Assembly: GCA_014529385.2 (NCBI GenBank)
Contig: CM043952.1
Span: forward strand, 157,081,057-157,145,056
Direction of reading: 5' to 3'
Length of the DNA: 64,000 bases
Source of the DNA: Adiantum capillus-veneris
Taxonomy: Eukaryota; Streptophyta; Polypodiopsida; Polypodiales; Pteridaceae
This document shows positions 1 to 11,563 of the stretch, one piece after another; the first letter of the stretch is position 1, and the number at the start of each line of letters is the position of its first letter. The position numbers and the translations under genes are program-made. A model generated the notes under the pieces. It worked only from the letters and a program-made list of their open reading frames with translations. It made no database searches and was not told the origin of the DNA.

Positions 1-161
1 TGTTCTTGCTTAGCTAGAATGGTCTCTGGTCTACGCTCTTGATTGGCTATGAACATCAGAGTGTCCTCATTCAATGAATAGAGTTTTCTCATAGGTTCTT
101 GCCCTAACTGAGGCATATGGAGATGCTACTATGCAAATTTTTTTGGATTTAGGGTTGAGAT

Positions 162-1271
162 ACATGGATCGCGATCCATGTTGGGCAACATTTTGGAAAT
201 GTGATGATACCATATAGTAGGGTTCATATAGATGATGCCTTGGTCCAAAAGTTTTGGGATTTGGATCAATGGTTTGACACTTGGGCTAAATTTTGAAAAT
301 CTTTTGCAGACTTAGAGAATTTTGGCATTTGAAGTGGATTTTGAGATTCAAATGGCTTGAAACTTCATGGATTGGCTTTCTTGAACATACTGGATTAGAT
401 GGCATGGTTTTTTCTTTGATTGGGCAAAAAGGTACATGGATCACGATCCATGTTGGGAAGAATTTTGACACAATTTCTTTGCACATATGTTCCTATAGGT
501 TTTCCTAGTACACTAGTGAATTTGGACATGTTTTTCCTTAGTTTGCCCCATTTTCCAGTTTATGGACATGTTTTTTCCATTTTGACAATATTTGTTTCTT
601 GTAGCCATTTTTGGGCACATGTTTTGTCTGATATCTGTCATTGCCTTGATTCCCGATGATTTGGGTATGTAGTTCACAGCTTTTCTTGGCTCTCTATCAA
701 ATTTCATCAAAATTTGAATCCATTTGAGGAGACAAATTGATTCCGGAAAATTTCACCACTTTGCTAGTAATCTTTTGCTTAGTTTTGATCCTACAAACAT
801 CCTTAAGTTACATTTCCTTGTTGATAGGCTTCAAGGAGAGTGTGAAGTCTATTGACTGGCTTAAGCAACAATTTGAAAACTTCTCAAGAGCTTTGCTTTT
901 AGCCCTACTTCATAAGTCTTGCTCGCACCCTACCATTTGTCCTCTCCCTGAGTTTTTACTGGAATCCTCCCCTTTTCCCTTTGAAAATGACCAAAAGACC
1001 ATTTGCAGACTGAAGGTAGCAAACCAGGAGGATTTGATGTTGTTAAGAGAAATTTTTGTGATTATTTTTGCAATGTCAATCATATTTTTGCATTCCCAAG
1101 CTAGTGAGACACTTCTACCCTAATTTTGGCAAAAAGGAACATGGATTGCGATCCATGTTGGGATGCATTTTGAAATTCCAGCTATAGGAGTTTGTTCCCG
1201 ACCACCTGTGGATGCTCCTGTACAAATTTTATTGATTTTAGGGTTTGAGTAACATGGATCACGATCCATGT
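162..1271. repeat. Four copies of a 20-bp palindrome
   Basis: The sequence ACATGGATCGCGATCCATGT at 162-181 is a perfect 20-bp palindrome. Near-identical copies lie at 434-453 and 1252-1271 (central CGCG changed to CACG) and at 1139-1158 (central TGCG). Three of the four are followed by TGGG. No gene or LTR boundary explains them. Confidence 0.85.
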
Positions 1272-1563
1272 TCTAACACCTTTTACTCATGTTTTTGTCC
1301 TGCCTGATTTTGCCAGCTATTTGGGGTCTACTGGTGAAAGGTTTTTGGTTTTTGATGAGTTTTGGAATTCCCCATTGGTCCTGTTAGTTTGAAGATTTTG
1401 TGACTTTGTACTGCTCTGATCTGTTGTTTTGGCAATGTTGATGCAATATGGGGCACACACACATGTTCTTGCAAGGTTAATGATCATACCTGTCAAATTT
1501 GGTGTAGTAAGATCTACCGAGGTGGTCGCAGCGGATATAAACAAATCCGGAAACTCTATGCTT

Positions 1564-1564
1564 A

Positions 1565-1591
<27 letters not shown>
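1564..1591. repeat. CT microsatellite
   Basis: About 14 uninterrupted CT dinucleotides. Simple repeat with no visible role. Confidence 0.95.
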
Positions 1592-1598
<7 letters not shown>

Positions 1599-1929
1599 AA
1601 TGAGCTTATGTTGCCCCATTTGACTATATGTTCCTAGTCTACCCGGAATGCCCCATTCATACTTACCTCCACTGATCATCTCTTGTTGTTCATATCACCT
1701 ACAGTTCGAACCGTTATTCATTCTGATGCTCGGTTGACAAATGGCATTCGATCTGCAGTTTTGATCTATCTTGTGCCAAATCTTTCCATAATTGCCATGT
1801 TCAAAGTCCTTGCTTTGAAGTTTCGGCGTTTGCTTTCAAAAGTCAATTCCGAATTTCTTGGCTTGACTTATTAATTTTTGTTGATTATCTGTCGTTTTTT
1901 TCTTTTTTGTAAAAGAAAATTATTTACAA

Positions 1930-2708
1930 TGTTGGATGCATCCAACATCAGTAGCCATTTTCACCTTCTCATGGAAATTATTTTCCCATTTGCTATGTAT
2001 ATATATTCATGGACTCACATTGAGTTCCAAGTTGTATATGTTTATTCACTTCATGTACTTTGGGCGGTCGGCCATAACTTTTAAAACCCTAGGTATATAA
2101 GTGAATGTAGCTAGAGATCATTTTGAGAGAAACCTAGAGTATAGAAGAAGAAGAAGGAGGCTATGGAGGTGGAAGCATGGAGCTGCATGTACTCTCTTCA
2201 CAGACCGATTGTATGCATGCAATGAAGATGAGTCCTTTTTCCTTTCTCTTGCTTTCCATTAAGTTGTGTATTAGTGTCTTGATGGTGTAGATTAAGAACT
2301 AATTGCTCTCTAATTCTTGATTGCCTATTGTATGTTTGATTCTAGTAGTGTGTGCATGATTAGATAAGTGTGTAGATAAAGGATTTGTGCATGCATTGCT
2401 CTAATCATAACTCCATGAGCTTGGGTGAGCTTGTGATTAGGATGTGACCACGAGGATTAGTAGAGAATGCAACGATTAGCAACCTTGATTAGCATAAGGG
2501 TTAGCATGTGCGCATACACTAATCCCCTTTATTAGTTCTCTTCTTCCTACCGTAGATAATCTCATGTGATTTCCCCACTCAATTCTATCTCATTTCTCTC
2601 ACACAATCACCCATGTGTGATGTTTCCATGCCCTATCCCACGGTCACTACCATCCTTGGATTGATAATTTTGTCGATTCTTTGGAGCTATGCTATGAGGG
2701 AGTTAACA
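1930..2708 (+). repeat. 5' LTR of the LARD-like element
   Basis: Starts TGTTGG and ends AACA, 779 bp. The end is set by the primer-site-like sequence that follows after two T bases. AACCCTAGGTATATAAGTG near 2084 contains a TATA-like TATATAA and is a plausible promoter. The matching start is repeated at 7898. Confidence 0.8.
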
Positions 2709-2710
2709 TT

Positions 2711-2728
2711 TGGCACCACTGCCGGGGA
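2711..2728 (+). promoter_or_regulatory. Primer-binding-site-like sequence
   Basis: TGGCACCACTGCCGGGGA lies two bases after the 5' LTR. It closely resembles the TGGCGCCGTTGCCGGGGA primer site known from plant Tat/Athila-type Ty3 elements, where it pairs with the 3' end of a tRNA. It fixes the LTR end and the element's orientation. Confidence 0.8.
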
Positions 2729-5087
2729 TGGTAACCTAAGCTAGAGGTGAATTTTTGAGTATAATCGAGTGTTTAGGAGTAGATTTAGGTAAAAAACCCC
2801 CAATTCTCACTAATTGATCACTAACTTTTGACTAATCCGCTACTAATTCAAGTGCTTTACATGTGTGTATGTCTAATTAGAGGTTGATTCATGACTCTTT
2901 TGATATGAAATTGTAAAAATTTTGACTAAAATTGAGTGATTTTTTAATGTGTAATAAGGGATTTTTTCCCAATTAGGCTATCTAATTACTCTCTAATTAC
3001 ATGTGCTGCACATAACTAAATCATTAATTAAAGTTGTGATTATGATTCTTATGTTTTATTAAGTTGTGTTGTACATAACTAAATCATTAATTAAAGTTGT
3101 GACTATTATTTTTATGTTTTTAATTTTATTGAAAATGATGCTACTCATGAGATTTTGTGCTCAATTAATTGTAGGTGAAATGCCGTTAAGCAGTTTCTAG
3201 TACACACACATGTGTGTAGGCGTCAATTGGAGTTGGAAATTGATGTGTTCTTCATGAGATTGTGAGTGCACTAACCCACTCAATTGCTGATTTGATTTGC
3301 AGGTTTGATTAAAGTTTGATTACACAAAATATTAGTGGAAATTTGAGTACAATTAGTATGTCCATATGTAAACAAAGTGCACACTTTCGAGTGCTAATTA
3401 TGGCTTAATTGGTGCCAATTAGAATTATGAAAGGCAATGAGTTGTTTGATGATGTTATGACAATGATGGTTCAAATTCTTTGATTTGCTAAAATTGCATC
3501 GTTATGCCGTCGAAATTGCGGTAGAAATTGTGTGTGTGCACTAATTACCGGATTTATGCTTAATTTTGCTAGCTTTTGCACACATAATTGAACTAGTACT
3601 TGGTTGCAAATTGATGTGTAATTGATTGCATTGCAAATTAAAAAGCACAACAATCAAGCGTATGTTTAAAAAATTGCCTAATTGCATCAATAAGTTTGCT
3701 AATTTTTGGGTCAAAATTGGGCAAAAAAGAGGCAAAAAACGGTCAATTTTGCATCGATTTGATTATCAAATGCATTGAAAATTTATTGGGGTTGTAATCT
3801 TGATGTTCCAAGTGCTGAAAATCAAGTAGAATGAGTTGCATATTTTTATAAAAGAATTCGGCTAATTTTTTGTATTTTTAGCATTTTTGTGCTAATTTAG
3901 TGCTTAAAATTGTTCAATTTTTTTAAAAACATTGATGAAATTGTAAAAATCTGATGTGAACAATCAATCCAAAACAAATTTTTTAAAACGATGAACTCTC
4001 ACTAAGTTTATGCTTGTTTTTAGCATTTTTTGGGTAATATTACCTTCTCGGGTAAATTTTTTTAATTTTGTTGCATTTGTGTATATTTTCACCCGCCCCG
4101 CTTCCATGACCATCGAACCCTGTTCAACCTCGCATATATCCGCGTTTGCACTTACCTTGTCCCGGACTCGTTGCCCCCATGCACACACTCTCTAACCTTT
4201 CTCCACTCCTTGACCTCGTGTGACCTAACCCCTGCACACACACACACACACACGCAAAACAAAAACAAAACAAACAAAAGAAGAAAAGACAAGAAAGTCA
4301 AAACACAAAGTCACAAACAAACATACACACACACATACACAAACAAAACACACACGTTTTCTCTCTCGCGCGCACACACAAGAGACAAAAATAAAATAAA
4401 AAATAAAACTCTTTTTTTCAACACTCAAAAAATAAATTTTTCGTTTTGTTTGCTTTTCTCAATTTTGTTTCTCTTCATTACATTGCACATGCATCAAACA
4501 TCTGCACACGCCCCGTCCCATTCACACGCATTTAAGCACGAATAGACGCATTTAGAGCCCCGAGAGTCAAATTTCATCCGAAATTGTCCGATTTTGTCGA
4601 TTTGAGCCGTTTTTAGCATATTCGAGCCAGATCACACACACAGACCTTGTTTGACACGGATTTTGATTTTGGGTCTACGATTTTCTAGGTTACCCACTTT
4701 AGAGTTGTTTCACGGTGCAATATTACATTTTGGCTCGATTTGACCGACAAAGTCCCACGATTGACCATATTTGACCTCGACTTGTGATAGTGATTCGTTT
4801 TGGCCTTGATATTGACCAAATTTAGCTAGTTAGAACCTGTTCACTCGCGAGATCTTGATTTGGTTGCTTTTGACTATTCTTAGCACACCGACGCGCGATT
4901 AGAGCTCGATTTGGTTACTAGATCTACATTTGGCTAAGACTTTGACCGAGTGATTACTTTCAGAGCCAGATTACACACAGAGATCCCGATTATCATTTGG
5001 ATAGCCATTCATTTCCACATTACACCTTGCATCTTATGCATTGGTTTATTGCCCCCTAGCACAAGATTTGACCTAGGCTGCTAGACT
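2729..5087 (+). other. Non-coding leader of the LARD-like element
   Basis: AT-rich sequence with a few repeated phrases: two stretches near 3020 and 3085 share CATAACTAAATCATTAATTAAAG in part. A CA/A-rich low-complexity zone lies at about 4230-4440. I see no gene. It lies between the primer site and the first coding-like stretch. Confidence 0.55.
4235..4253. repeat. CA microsatellite
   Basis: A run of CA dinucleotides, followed to about 4440 by A-rich and CA-rich low-complexity DNA. Open frames across it are composition artefacts. Confidence 0.9.
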
Positions 5088-7392
5088 TTGGCAATCATGG
5101 ATCTTGAGGTTCGATCACCTCCAAGATTTTCATGCTCACCATTATCTAGGAGATTGACCTCAACAGAGATCATAGCAGAGGCTAGGGCAGATATGGAGCG
5201 TAGGATGCAGAGCCATACTAGTGCACGACCAGAGCTACGAGCCACAGAGACAGTTACACCTCAGATTTTGATTGTTCCTACTATTAGCACACATGCTAGA
5301 GAGGTTCTAGACATGGTACCACCTTCCACATTGCCAGCCATGAGCACACTAGATGCTGAGATTTCTAGCTCACATGCACCAGATTTACCGATGATTGCTA
5401 GATCACCTAGAGCCACCATGCAGGCACGAGCCGAGCCTAGGGTTGGCACTCTGAGTATTGAGGACCGAGATGAGATTGTGCTACATTTTGTAGGCCATAA
5501 AGGAGCCATGCCTTGGTTTCTTGACCATGACGGACATTCCTAAACCAGAGGTACCTTCTCGAACGGCATAGACCCTTTTGTACGGCAGATAGCTAGATTT
5601 CAGAGGAGACATTTTGGTACGACTGAGTTCTTTACCAAGCGATGAACTCAAGGTCACATACATGTCCCTACCGACAAACCCATATGATGCTATTGACAGA
5701 GCACATCCCGATGATTGTTTAGATACCCATGTACATCCTAGGATAGTGCAGTTATGTAGATTGGAGCACACATTGACTTATGTTGATGATTGCGGGTGTA
5801 GATATAGATATGAACAGACGAGATGGTATATTGAGCCAGCCATGAGTGTTATGGCATATCTTATTGGAGATCTTCGTGATAGGATTTATAGGGACCCATT
5901 GGGTGAGATTTACTATTTGATGATTGGACTACCCTATTCTCCATGGCATGGATAGGATACTAGACAAATACTGAGTTCACATACACCTCTTAGACACATA
6001 TCCCGTACCAAGTAACCTCCCAGAGCTTCATCACCTAGAAAGATTTTTCCACAGAGCACAGCTGATTAGCTGCAATCTAGAGTGATTGAGATGAAGAGGA
6101 CAAATGCTGAGATTGGCGATAGGACGAGTACACTACAGGGCCCTACCATGGAGCCACCTACATTGCCAATTCCAGAGGTTGAAACCCGTTCTACGAGGGA
6201 TGTACAACCTAGTGAGATTGCTCCTACACTAGACACGAGCACTAAGCCACTAGAGATTGATAGAGTGCCAGATTCCATAGATATTATTGATGATCCCCTT
6301 GCACCTATCATAGAGGTAGATGTCCCACCATAGCCTACATATGAGGAGATAGCCGATGCACATGACTGTGAGAGTGTTGACATTACTACAGAGCCTTTAG
6401 AGACCGAGATACCTATAGAGACAGATGCCTGCATAGAGACACTTACTCATGAGAATTCACCACCAGATTCATTGATGATTGAGCACACATACCCCCCCTT
6501 GCAAGACACAGACATATGAGGTATTTAGAGACCATGACTGTCACCCCCCGAGTGTAGACATCACACATCAAGATCCATGGAGCCCTTTGACGAGAGTGAC
6601 CTCTACCATTGTACTTGAGATACCCCGAGAGGTAGAGCCTACATTAGAGGATGTTCCCACTAGGAGTAGTACCACCCATGAGCCACCTAGGACATATCAG
6701 GCCTATAGCTTATCATTGAGAGCTTATGATAGGACTACTAGACATGTTTATGTGCCTTGCACGATGACACATGTTAGACCTTTAACTAGTGACGACATGC
6801 CAGTTTGGATTGAGAGTCACATCACACATGATGGACTATCACATGGTTGGCTCACATCTAGGAAGTCACTAGAGGCACAAGGATTCTATAGAGGGCATAG
6901 ACAAATTTTGGTTCCTAGAACACATACCATTGCACATCCTCCTAGATCTACTACAGTTTCTTTGACCACACCTATGCCACAGAGACATGACCATGTTCAC
7001 GACCATTAGAGAGGCCTACTCCACACCGAGGACATACACGAGCTAGATATCCACGACCACATATGAGGAGAGGTCGACATACCTTCTTTGAGATCCCGCG
7101 GACATTGAAAATTTGGTTACCAAAGAGCCTACCACTTATTACACCACAGGGTGCCATGAGCCATAGCTTTGCAGATATTCCTATTGATCATGATATTGAT
7201 TTAGAGCTAGGCAAGAGTCATCCACTAAGGGATTCTAAGCTACATAGTTATTTGACGACACAGTCAAAGGTTGATGTCCTCACTAGGCCCATTACTTGTG
7301 TTGTAGATTCTACCATCCATATGGAGCTAGGTGCTAGCCAACCATTGAACATTAGACAGAGAGCTAGAAGATTACATGATTTATTGTTTTGA
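5088..7392 (+). pseudogene. Internal coding-like region of the LARD-like element, function unknown
   Basis: Several adjacent plus-strand open stretches have protein-like composition, rich in Pro, Thr, Ser and acidic residues. One begins with an ATG near 5088 or 5097. I recognise no zinc knuckle, protease DSG or DTG motif, YxDD motif or integrase motif. It may be a divergent gag-like or accessory protein of the element. It is a fossil with several breaks. Position between primer site and purine tract, not homology, is the reason for calling it element-encoded. Confidence 0.45.
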
Positions 7393-7897
7393 GAGATTTC
7401 TCTTATCCCTCTTAGTTGCACTAGACCATTGACTTGAGCATATTGACTATGGTGCACTAGTTGCATGCATTTATACTAGAGGCACTTTTTTCCTATGGGT
7501 TTTTCCCCTCTAGGTATCCAGGTTTGAGACCCTAGTTTAGGATTTCTTTCATTTTGTAATAAAACTCTCACTACTATGCTGACACACCTTTCTAGGTGGT
7601 AGTGTCTTTCCTTATGATTTTGTAGCATAGATGGACTTCAGGTTCCGGATTGCATGGTTCCATTTAGCTTCAAAGTTATATGCCAATTTCCACAGCTGTC
7701 TTTTATTGGCAGTTTAGCAATTCATAATTCTTTGCACTTAGTCATTCCATGATGTGCTTTACTTTGCCTTATGACTTATTCGCCACATGATTATGCTTGC
7801 TACTTCATTGTCTTTTGTCCTCTGCAGGAACATTCTTCCTGGAGTGTTCACCGTGACATATCTTTTTTGGGGACAACAAAGCGTAGGAAGGGGGGAA

Positions 7898-8152
7898 TGT
7901 TGGATGCATACAACATCAGCAGCCATTTTCACCTTCTCATGGACATTATTTTTCCATTTGCTATTTATATATTCATGGGCTCACATTGAGTTCCAAGTTG
8001 TATATGTTTATTCACTTCATGTACTTTGGGCAGCCGACCATAACTTTTAAAACCCTAGGCATATAAGTGAATGTAGCTCATGTGAAAAGGAGAGATATCA
8101 TTTTGAGAGAAACCTAGAGTAGAGAAGAAGAAGAAAGAGGCTATGGAGGTGG
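7898..8152 (+). repeat. 3' LTR of the LARD-like element, truncated
   Basis: Matches the start of the LTR at 1930 for about 230 bases, with a 12-base insertion near 8071. It is preceded by a purine tract around 7877-7897 containing GTAGGAAGGGGGGAA. Similarity stops at GAGGTGG near 8152, where minus-strand chromovirus gag begins, so this is a rearrangement or insertion boundary. Confidence 0.8.
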
Positions 8153-9268
8153 GTTGGAAATTGATTCGAGAGGCCACCATAGTATGGTGTATAACCGTCG
8201 ATATGGTGCGTGGCCATTGGAGTTGACATACTCCACCATTTCTTCAGTTAAGCCCGCACAAAATTGTTGCTTTTTCTCTCCAAAATCCAACTTTTTGAAG
8301 ATAGTGGCTTCGAGTTGTAGGTCCCAAAAATTGTCTACATATTTGTGAATGGATTTGTAAGGAGAGATCTTTAAGCTTTGCCATTTGGTGAGTACTTTGT
8401 CTTTGGCCTCGGTGGCCAAAAACTGCTTCATAATGGAAGCTCTTAAAGCTTTCCATGTTCATGGAGCTTCACTGTTGGCCCGTAGGCTAGACCACCATTG
8501 CCTGGCTGAATTTTGAAAGTGCATAGCTACATGGCGTAGCTTAGAGGAATCCGTGAAGCCCTCATCTCCAAACGCCACAGCGAATTGTTGGATAAAGGCC
8601 AAGACTTTGTCCGTAGCACCAAAAGTGCCATCCTAGGTAAGGAAAGAGATGCTCTTCCCTCCCTCTTTGAACTTCTTGAGCTTGGATGACCTCTTCCATG
8701 CGGCATAGGATTTCCTATGGCCTCTTCTTTTTGATGGTTCAAAGGTTGCACCATCACTTTCTTCAGAAGATGGAGAAGAGGGTGCCCTCTTTCTTGCCTT
8801 GATCTTTGTTGTCTTCACCATCACTTTCATAAGAGAAAGAGGATAAAGAAGATGGAGAAGCGGGTGTCCTCTTTCTTGCCTTTTTCTTCTCTTGATTTTT
8901 TTCATCCCTCTTTGAAGTATGGTGTGGAGAAGTATGTGATGGTTTTCTTTGTTTTGGAGACGATGGAGAGCATTTAGCCCACCGTCTTCGTGGCGCCATC
9001 TCCACCAAGGTGGCAGGAGACTCACTTCTTTCTTGTTCCTTCGGTGGAGGCTCTTGAGTTCTGCTTTGAGAAGGAGATGTGTCATCAAGGAGAAAATTTT
9101 TGAGGCCTTCATAGGGATTCTCTTCTTCTTCCCGAATCGGAGAGAGACCTCTTTTGGAAGTCTCGCAAGGAGGCTTCCTAGGTGTTCTCTCGTCATGGTG
9201 GGGAGCTTGGAGAATCCCATGAGCACGAAGCTATCGTTGCACTTCACTTTGGAGGGATGGATTCCCAT
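8153..9268 (-). pseudogene. gag region of the chromovirus, partial
   Basis: Minus-strand open stretches lie just downstream of the primer site. The last part carries a Ty3-gag-like capsid pattern with KQFLATEAKDK, LDFGEKKQQF and AGLTEEMVEYV. The upstream part is Lys, Arg and Ser rich. The region ends at the junction with the LARD-like element's LTR. It is a fossil with several breaks. Confidence 0.7.
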
Positions 9269-9790
9269 GGCTTGTTGAAGCCTAGAAACAAGATAATAAC
9301 AAGTATCGGGGCATCATTAGTAGCTTTCTCATTAGCAAAATCAAAGCTGTCAACATTAATTTCACTCTCTTTACTAGAGTCATCCATTCTAACAACTTTT
9401 AGGTGTAAACTTTGTAGGTGTACTTTGGCACTTCAACCCTAGTTGCTACTCCTCTTTAACCCTTTAGAAAAAGCACTCAAGCTACTGTACACGTGGCTTG
9501 AATACCATTAACTGCAAGGAATAGAAGAGAGGGTCGTTCAACACCAAAACAACACCGGCTCCTGTCAAGCTTCTAATAGGTCAATAGTGGTTAAGCCGTA
9601 GGCAAGCCCCGTTGGACTCCACTATTAAGACCATAGCTCTCGACGGTGATGCCCCGTTAACTACACAAAGGTAGGCACACTGCAAGGCTCAAAAATCCCT
9701 ATTCTACTTACTCACATGCAATTAATAGTACCAACCATTTATAGCTAGCTTGAGGACCTCCATTCTTGAGCAAGAAAAGAGAAACCTTGT

Positions 9791-9802
9791 GCTCTAATAC
9801 CA
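9791..9802 (-). promoter_or_regulatory. Chromovirus primer-binding site
   Basis: TGGTATTAGAGC on the minus strand, one base from the LTR end. It differs by one base from TGGTATCAGAGC, the plant retrotransposon primer site complementary to initiator methionine tRNA. Confidence 0.85.
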
Positions 9803-9803
9803 A

Positions 9804-11284
9804 TGTAACATTTAATGGCCTAGTAACTTGTGTGTAGCGGAAAATAGCATGAACATAGTGAGCATTTCATTAGAATAGATTCCTAATGAGATTAACACCT
9901 AGTTAGATAGCATGAACAATACTTCAAAAGAGAGAGAAATTAAGCAATTGACAACAATTGAGGACCGGATTTGCATGGAGCCGGTCCCCCCTCCTAAAGG
10001 CTTTGTATTATGGTTTCTCCCATCAAGAGAGACATTGTACAATACAATTCTTTGTGTTCCTTCGATACTAGCTAGTGAAATGAAGATAGAAACTTCATGC
10101 ACTAAGCAAAACACTTATCAAACACAACATCAATTCCCTCACGGTCTCAGACCCAAGACCTCACACACCTTCGAAGATGGTGAGAGCTAGCGGGGTATGA
10201 GAGTAGATTGAGAGGAAGAATGAGTATTCTTACGAGAAAATGTACATCTCCTGACATAAATCACTCCTATTTGCATCACAAAGCCAAGAGTTGTTGGTGT
10301 AGGCCTCCCTTCTCACAAGCTTGGATTAGGTGGTAAGCTTTCTATTAAAGCTTCACAAGGAGAGAGAGTCTTCTTTGCTTCACACATGAGATTGTGTGAG
10401 TGTGTGTGTGATAACTCCTTGCAAAAATAAACCCCCTCTCTTTCTTGGGAGACCTCCCTTGCTAATTACTTATGCTACAGCCCTATTGGACCTCCCCAGC
10501 CTTAGCCAATGGAAATTAAGCAGCATATGTGATAGCCTTCTGACATGTGTCCCCCTTTCCCCTTTTGTGAGAGATTTCGGTAATCAATAAATGCAACTGA
10601 ACTCTAATTGGACCCCTTTGCCTCCTGGACAAGAGGAATCAGGCAATCCATTGGGTTGTTGAATGCTCATTGGTCCCCTTGGGAGACTGTCCAATATTCT
10701 TCTAGAGAGATTAATTCTTATTGGTTATTTTATTAGGTGTTTTTTAATTAATTAAACTAGATTTACTATAGCCTAATTGTCCTTGGTCTACCTCCATGGC
10801 CATCCAATAGGATTTGAGTACACCTTGTGGGCATCTGGCCTAGCGAGATGACATGTGTCCCTCTTTCCCCTTGTGTACAAATGAAGCTTGTGAGTGTGTG
10901 TGCATGTTTCTCTCTCATCCCCTACTTCTTGGGCTCGCCACCTCCTTTGTAGGGCTTGACAAAGACTTTTTGGGACACACTCAAAGCATCCAATTCCCCT
11001 AATGTTTGACCTTTGGACACAACCTTTGAATTTTGAAACCTTAACATTTGGAAGTCTTAATGGGCTGAAAATTAGGGTGTTTTGATCCCATTGTTGCACA
11101 TAGATCTTTTGGAGATGCCCCCCCCATTTGGATCCCTATTTTCCCTCCTTTGGATCCCTACTGTGGCCGGTCTGCTAGCTTAACCAATATTCTAGCTTTT
11201 TCTCCCCTGGCACTTCCCCATATTAAATGATCAGTTTAACATGAGAAAATCATTTAGGAGAATTAGATATTGATTATTATGACA
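9804..11284 (-). repeat. 5' LTR of the chromovirus (minus strand)
   Basis: On the minus strand it starts TGTCATAATAATCAATATC and ends CATTAAATGTTACA, 1481 bp. It is homologous over its length to the plus-strand LTR at 20755-22562, which is longer mainly because of an internal duplication. Confidence 0.9.
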
Positions 11285-11563
11285 CAGACACACCCCTCTA
11301 GAAAAACGTGACAAGACAAGAGAAGTAGTAGCGTCTAGAGCCACAAACAGGGAAAAAGGTACGCAATTGGTTTTTTTCATTAAAAGCCATGCACAGATGA
11401 TGAAAAAGAGAGTGCTTTGGTGGTGCACAGATGGCAAAAACAACAACAGGAAAAATTTGAGATAGCATGCACTCGTCGTTGTCCTGTGGTCATTTTTGGT
11501 CTTCTAACATTGACCAATATGCTTCATTGTTATGTCCCCTTCACGCTTCTTTGTTATTCCAAA

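Larger units (their letters stand above)
1..1929. other. Non-coding AT-rich flank with short palindromes
   Basis: No convincing gene is visible; the open frames here are short and lack recognisable motifs. The stretch holds four copies of a 20-bp palindrome and a CT microsatellite, both listed separately. Two roughly 60-base stretches ending in the palindrome (about 105-181 and 1205-1271) also resemble each other outside it, sharing wording such as a GGATGCT-like start and a run of T before TTTAGGGTT. The palindromes therefore belong to a larger, decayed repeat unit. Confidence 0.5.
1930..8152 (+). mobile_element. Non-autonomous LTR element (LARD-like), 3' end truncated
   Basis: Two direct repeats starting TGTTGGATGCAT, at 1930 and 7898, bound an internal region of about 5.2 kb. 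A primer-site-like sequence follows the first and a purine-rich tract precedes the second. This is the layout of a Ty3-type LTR retrotransposon. The interior has coding-like stretches but no protease, reverse transcriptase, RNase H or integrase motif that I can find, so it fits a large retrotransposon derivative that depends on other elements. The two LTRs differ by about 5-6% by eye over their first 175 bases, so the insertion is fairly old. The element is broken, and its 3' LTR stops abruptly at the junction with the chromovirus gag near 8152. Confidence 0.8.
8153..11284 (-). mobile_element. Chromovirus-type Ty3 element, 5' part (LTR, primer site, gag)
   Basis: Reading the minus strand from 11284, there is a 1481-bp LTR, a primer site TGGTATTAGAGC, then a gag-like region to about 8153, where the element stops. 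The LTR is the reverse complement of the one at 20755-22562, which ends a pol-bearing part of the same family. The bases outside the two LTR ends, read in the element's orientation, are GTCTG and GTATG, four of five identical. That suggests a single insertion later split by a rearrangement. The element is broken and incomplete. Confidence 0.8.

Noticed and set aside
1317-1679. 120-residue minus-strand frame
   Set aside because: It spans the CT microsatellite (Arg-Glu run) and has no recognisable domain.
4171-4545. His/Thr-rich frame in the LARD-like leader
   Set aside because: Composition comes from CA and A-rich low-complexity DNA; no motif and no codon signal.
11431-11470. A T-like terminal sequence (ACAACAACAGGAAAAATTT) near the left edge of the right half
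   Set aside because: The match to the T ends is weak and lacks GTAC. The flanking-integrase argument places the ends at 16342 and 26492 instead.
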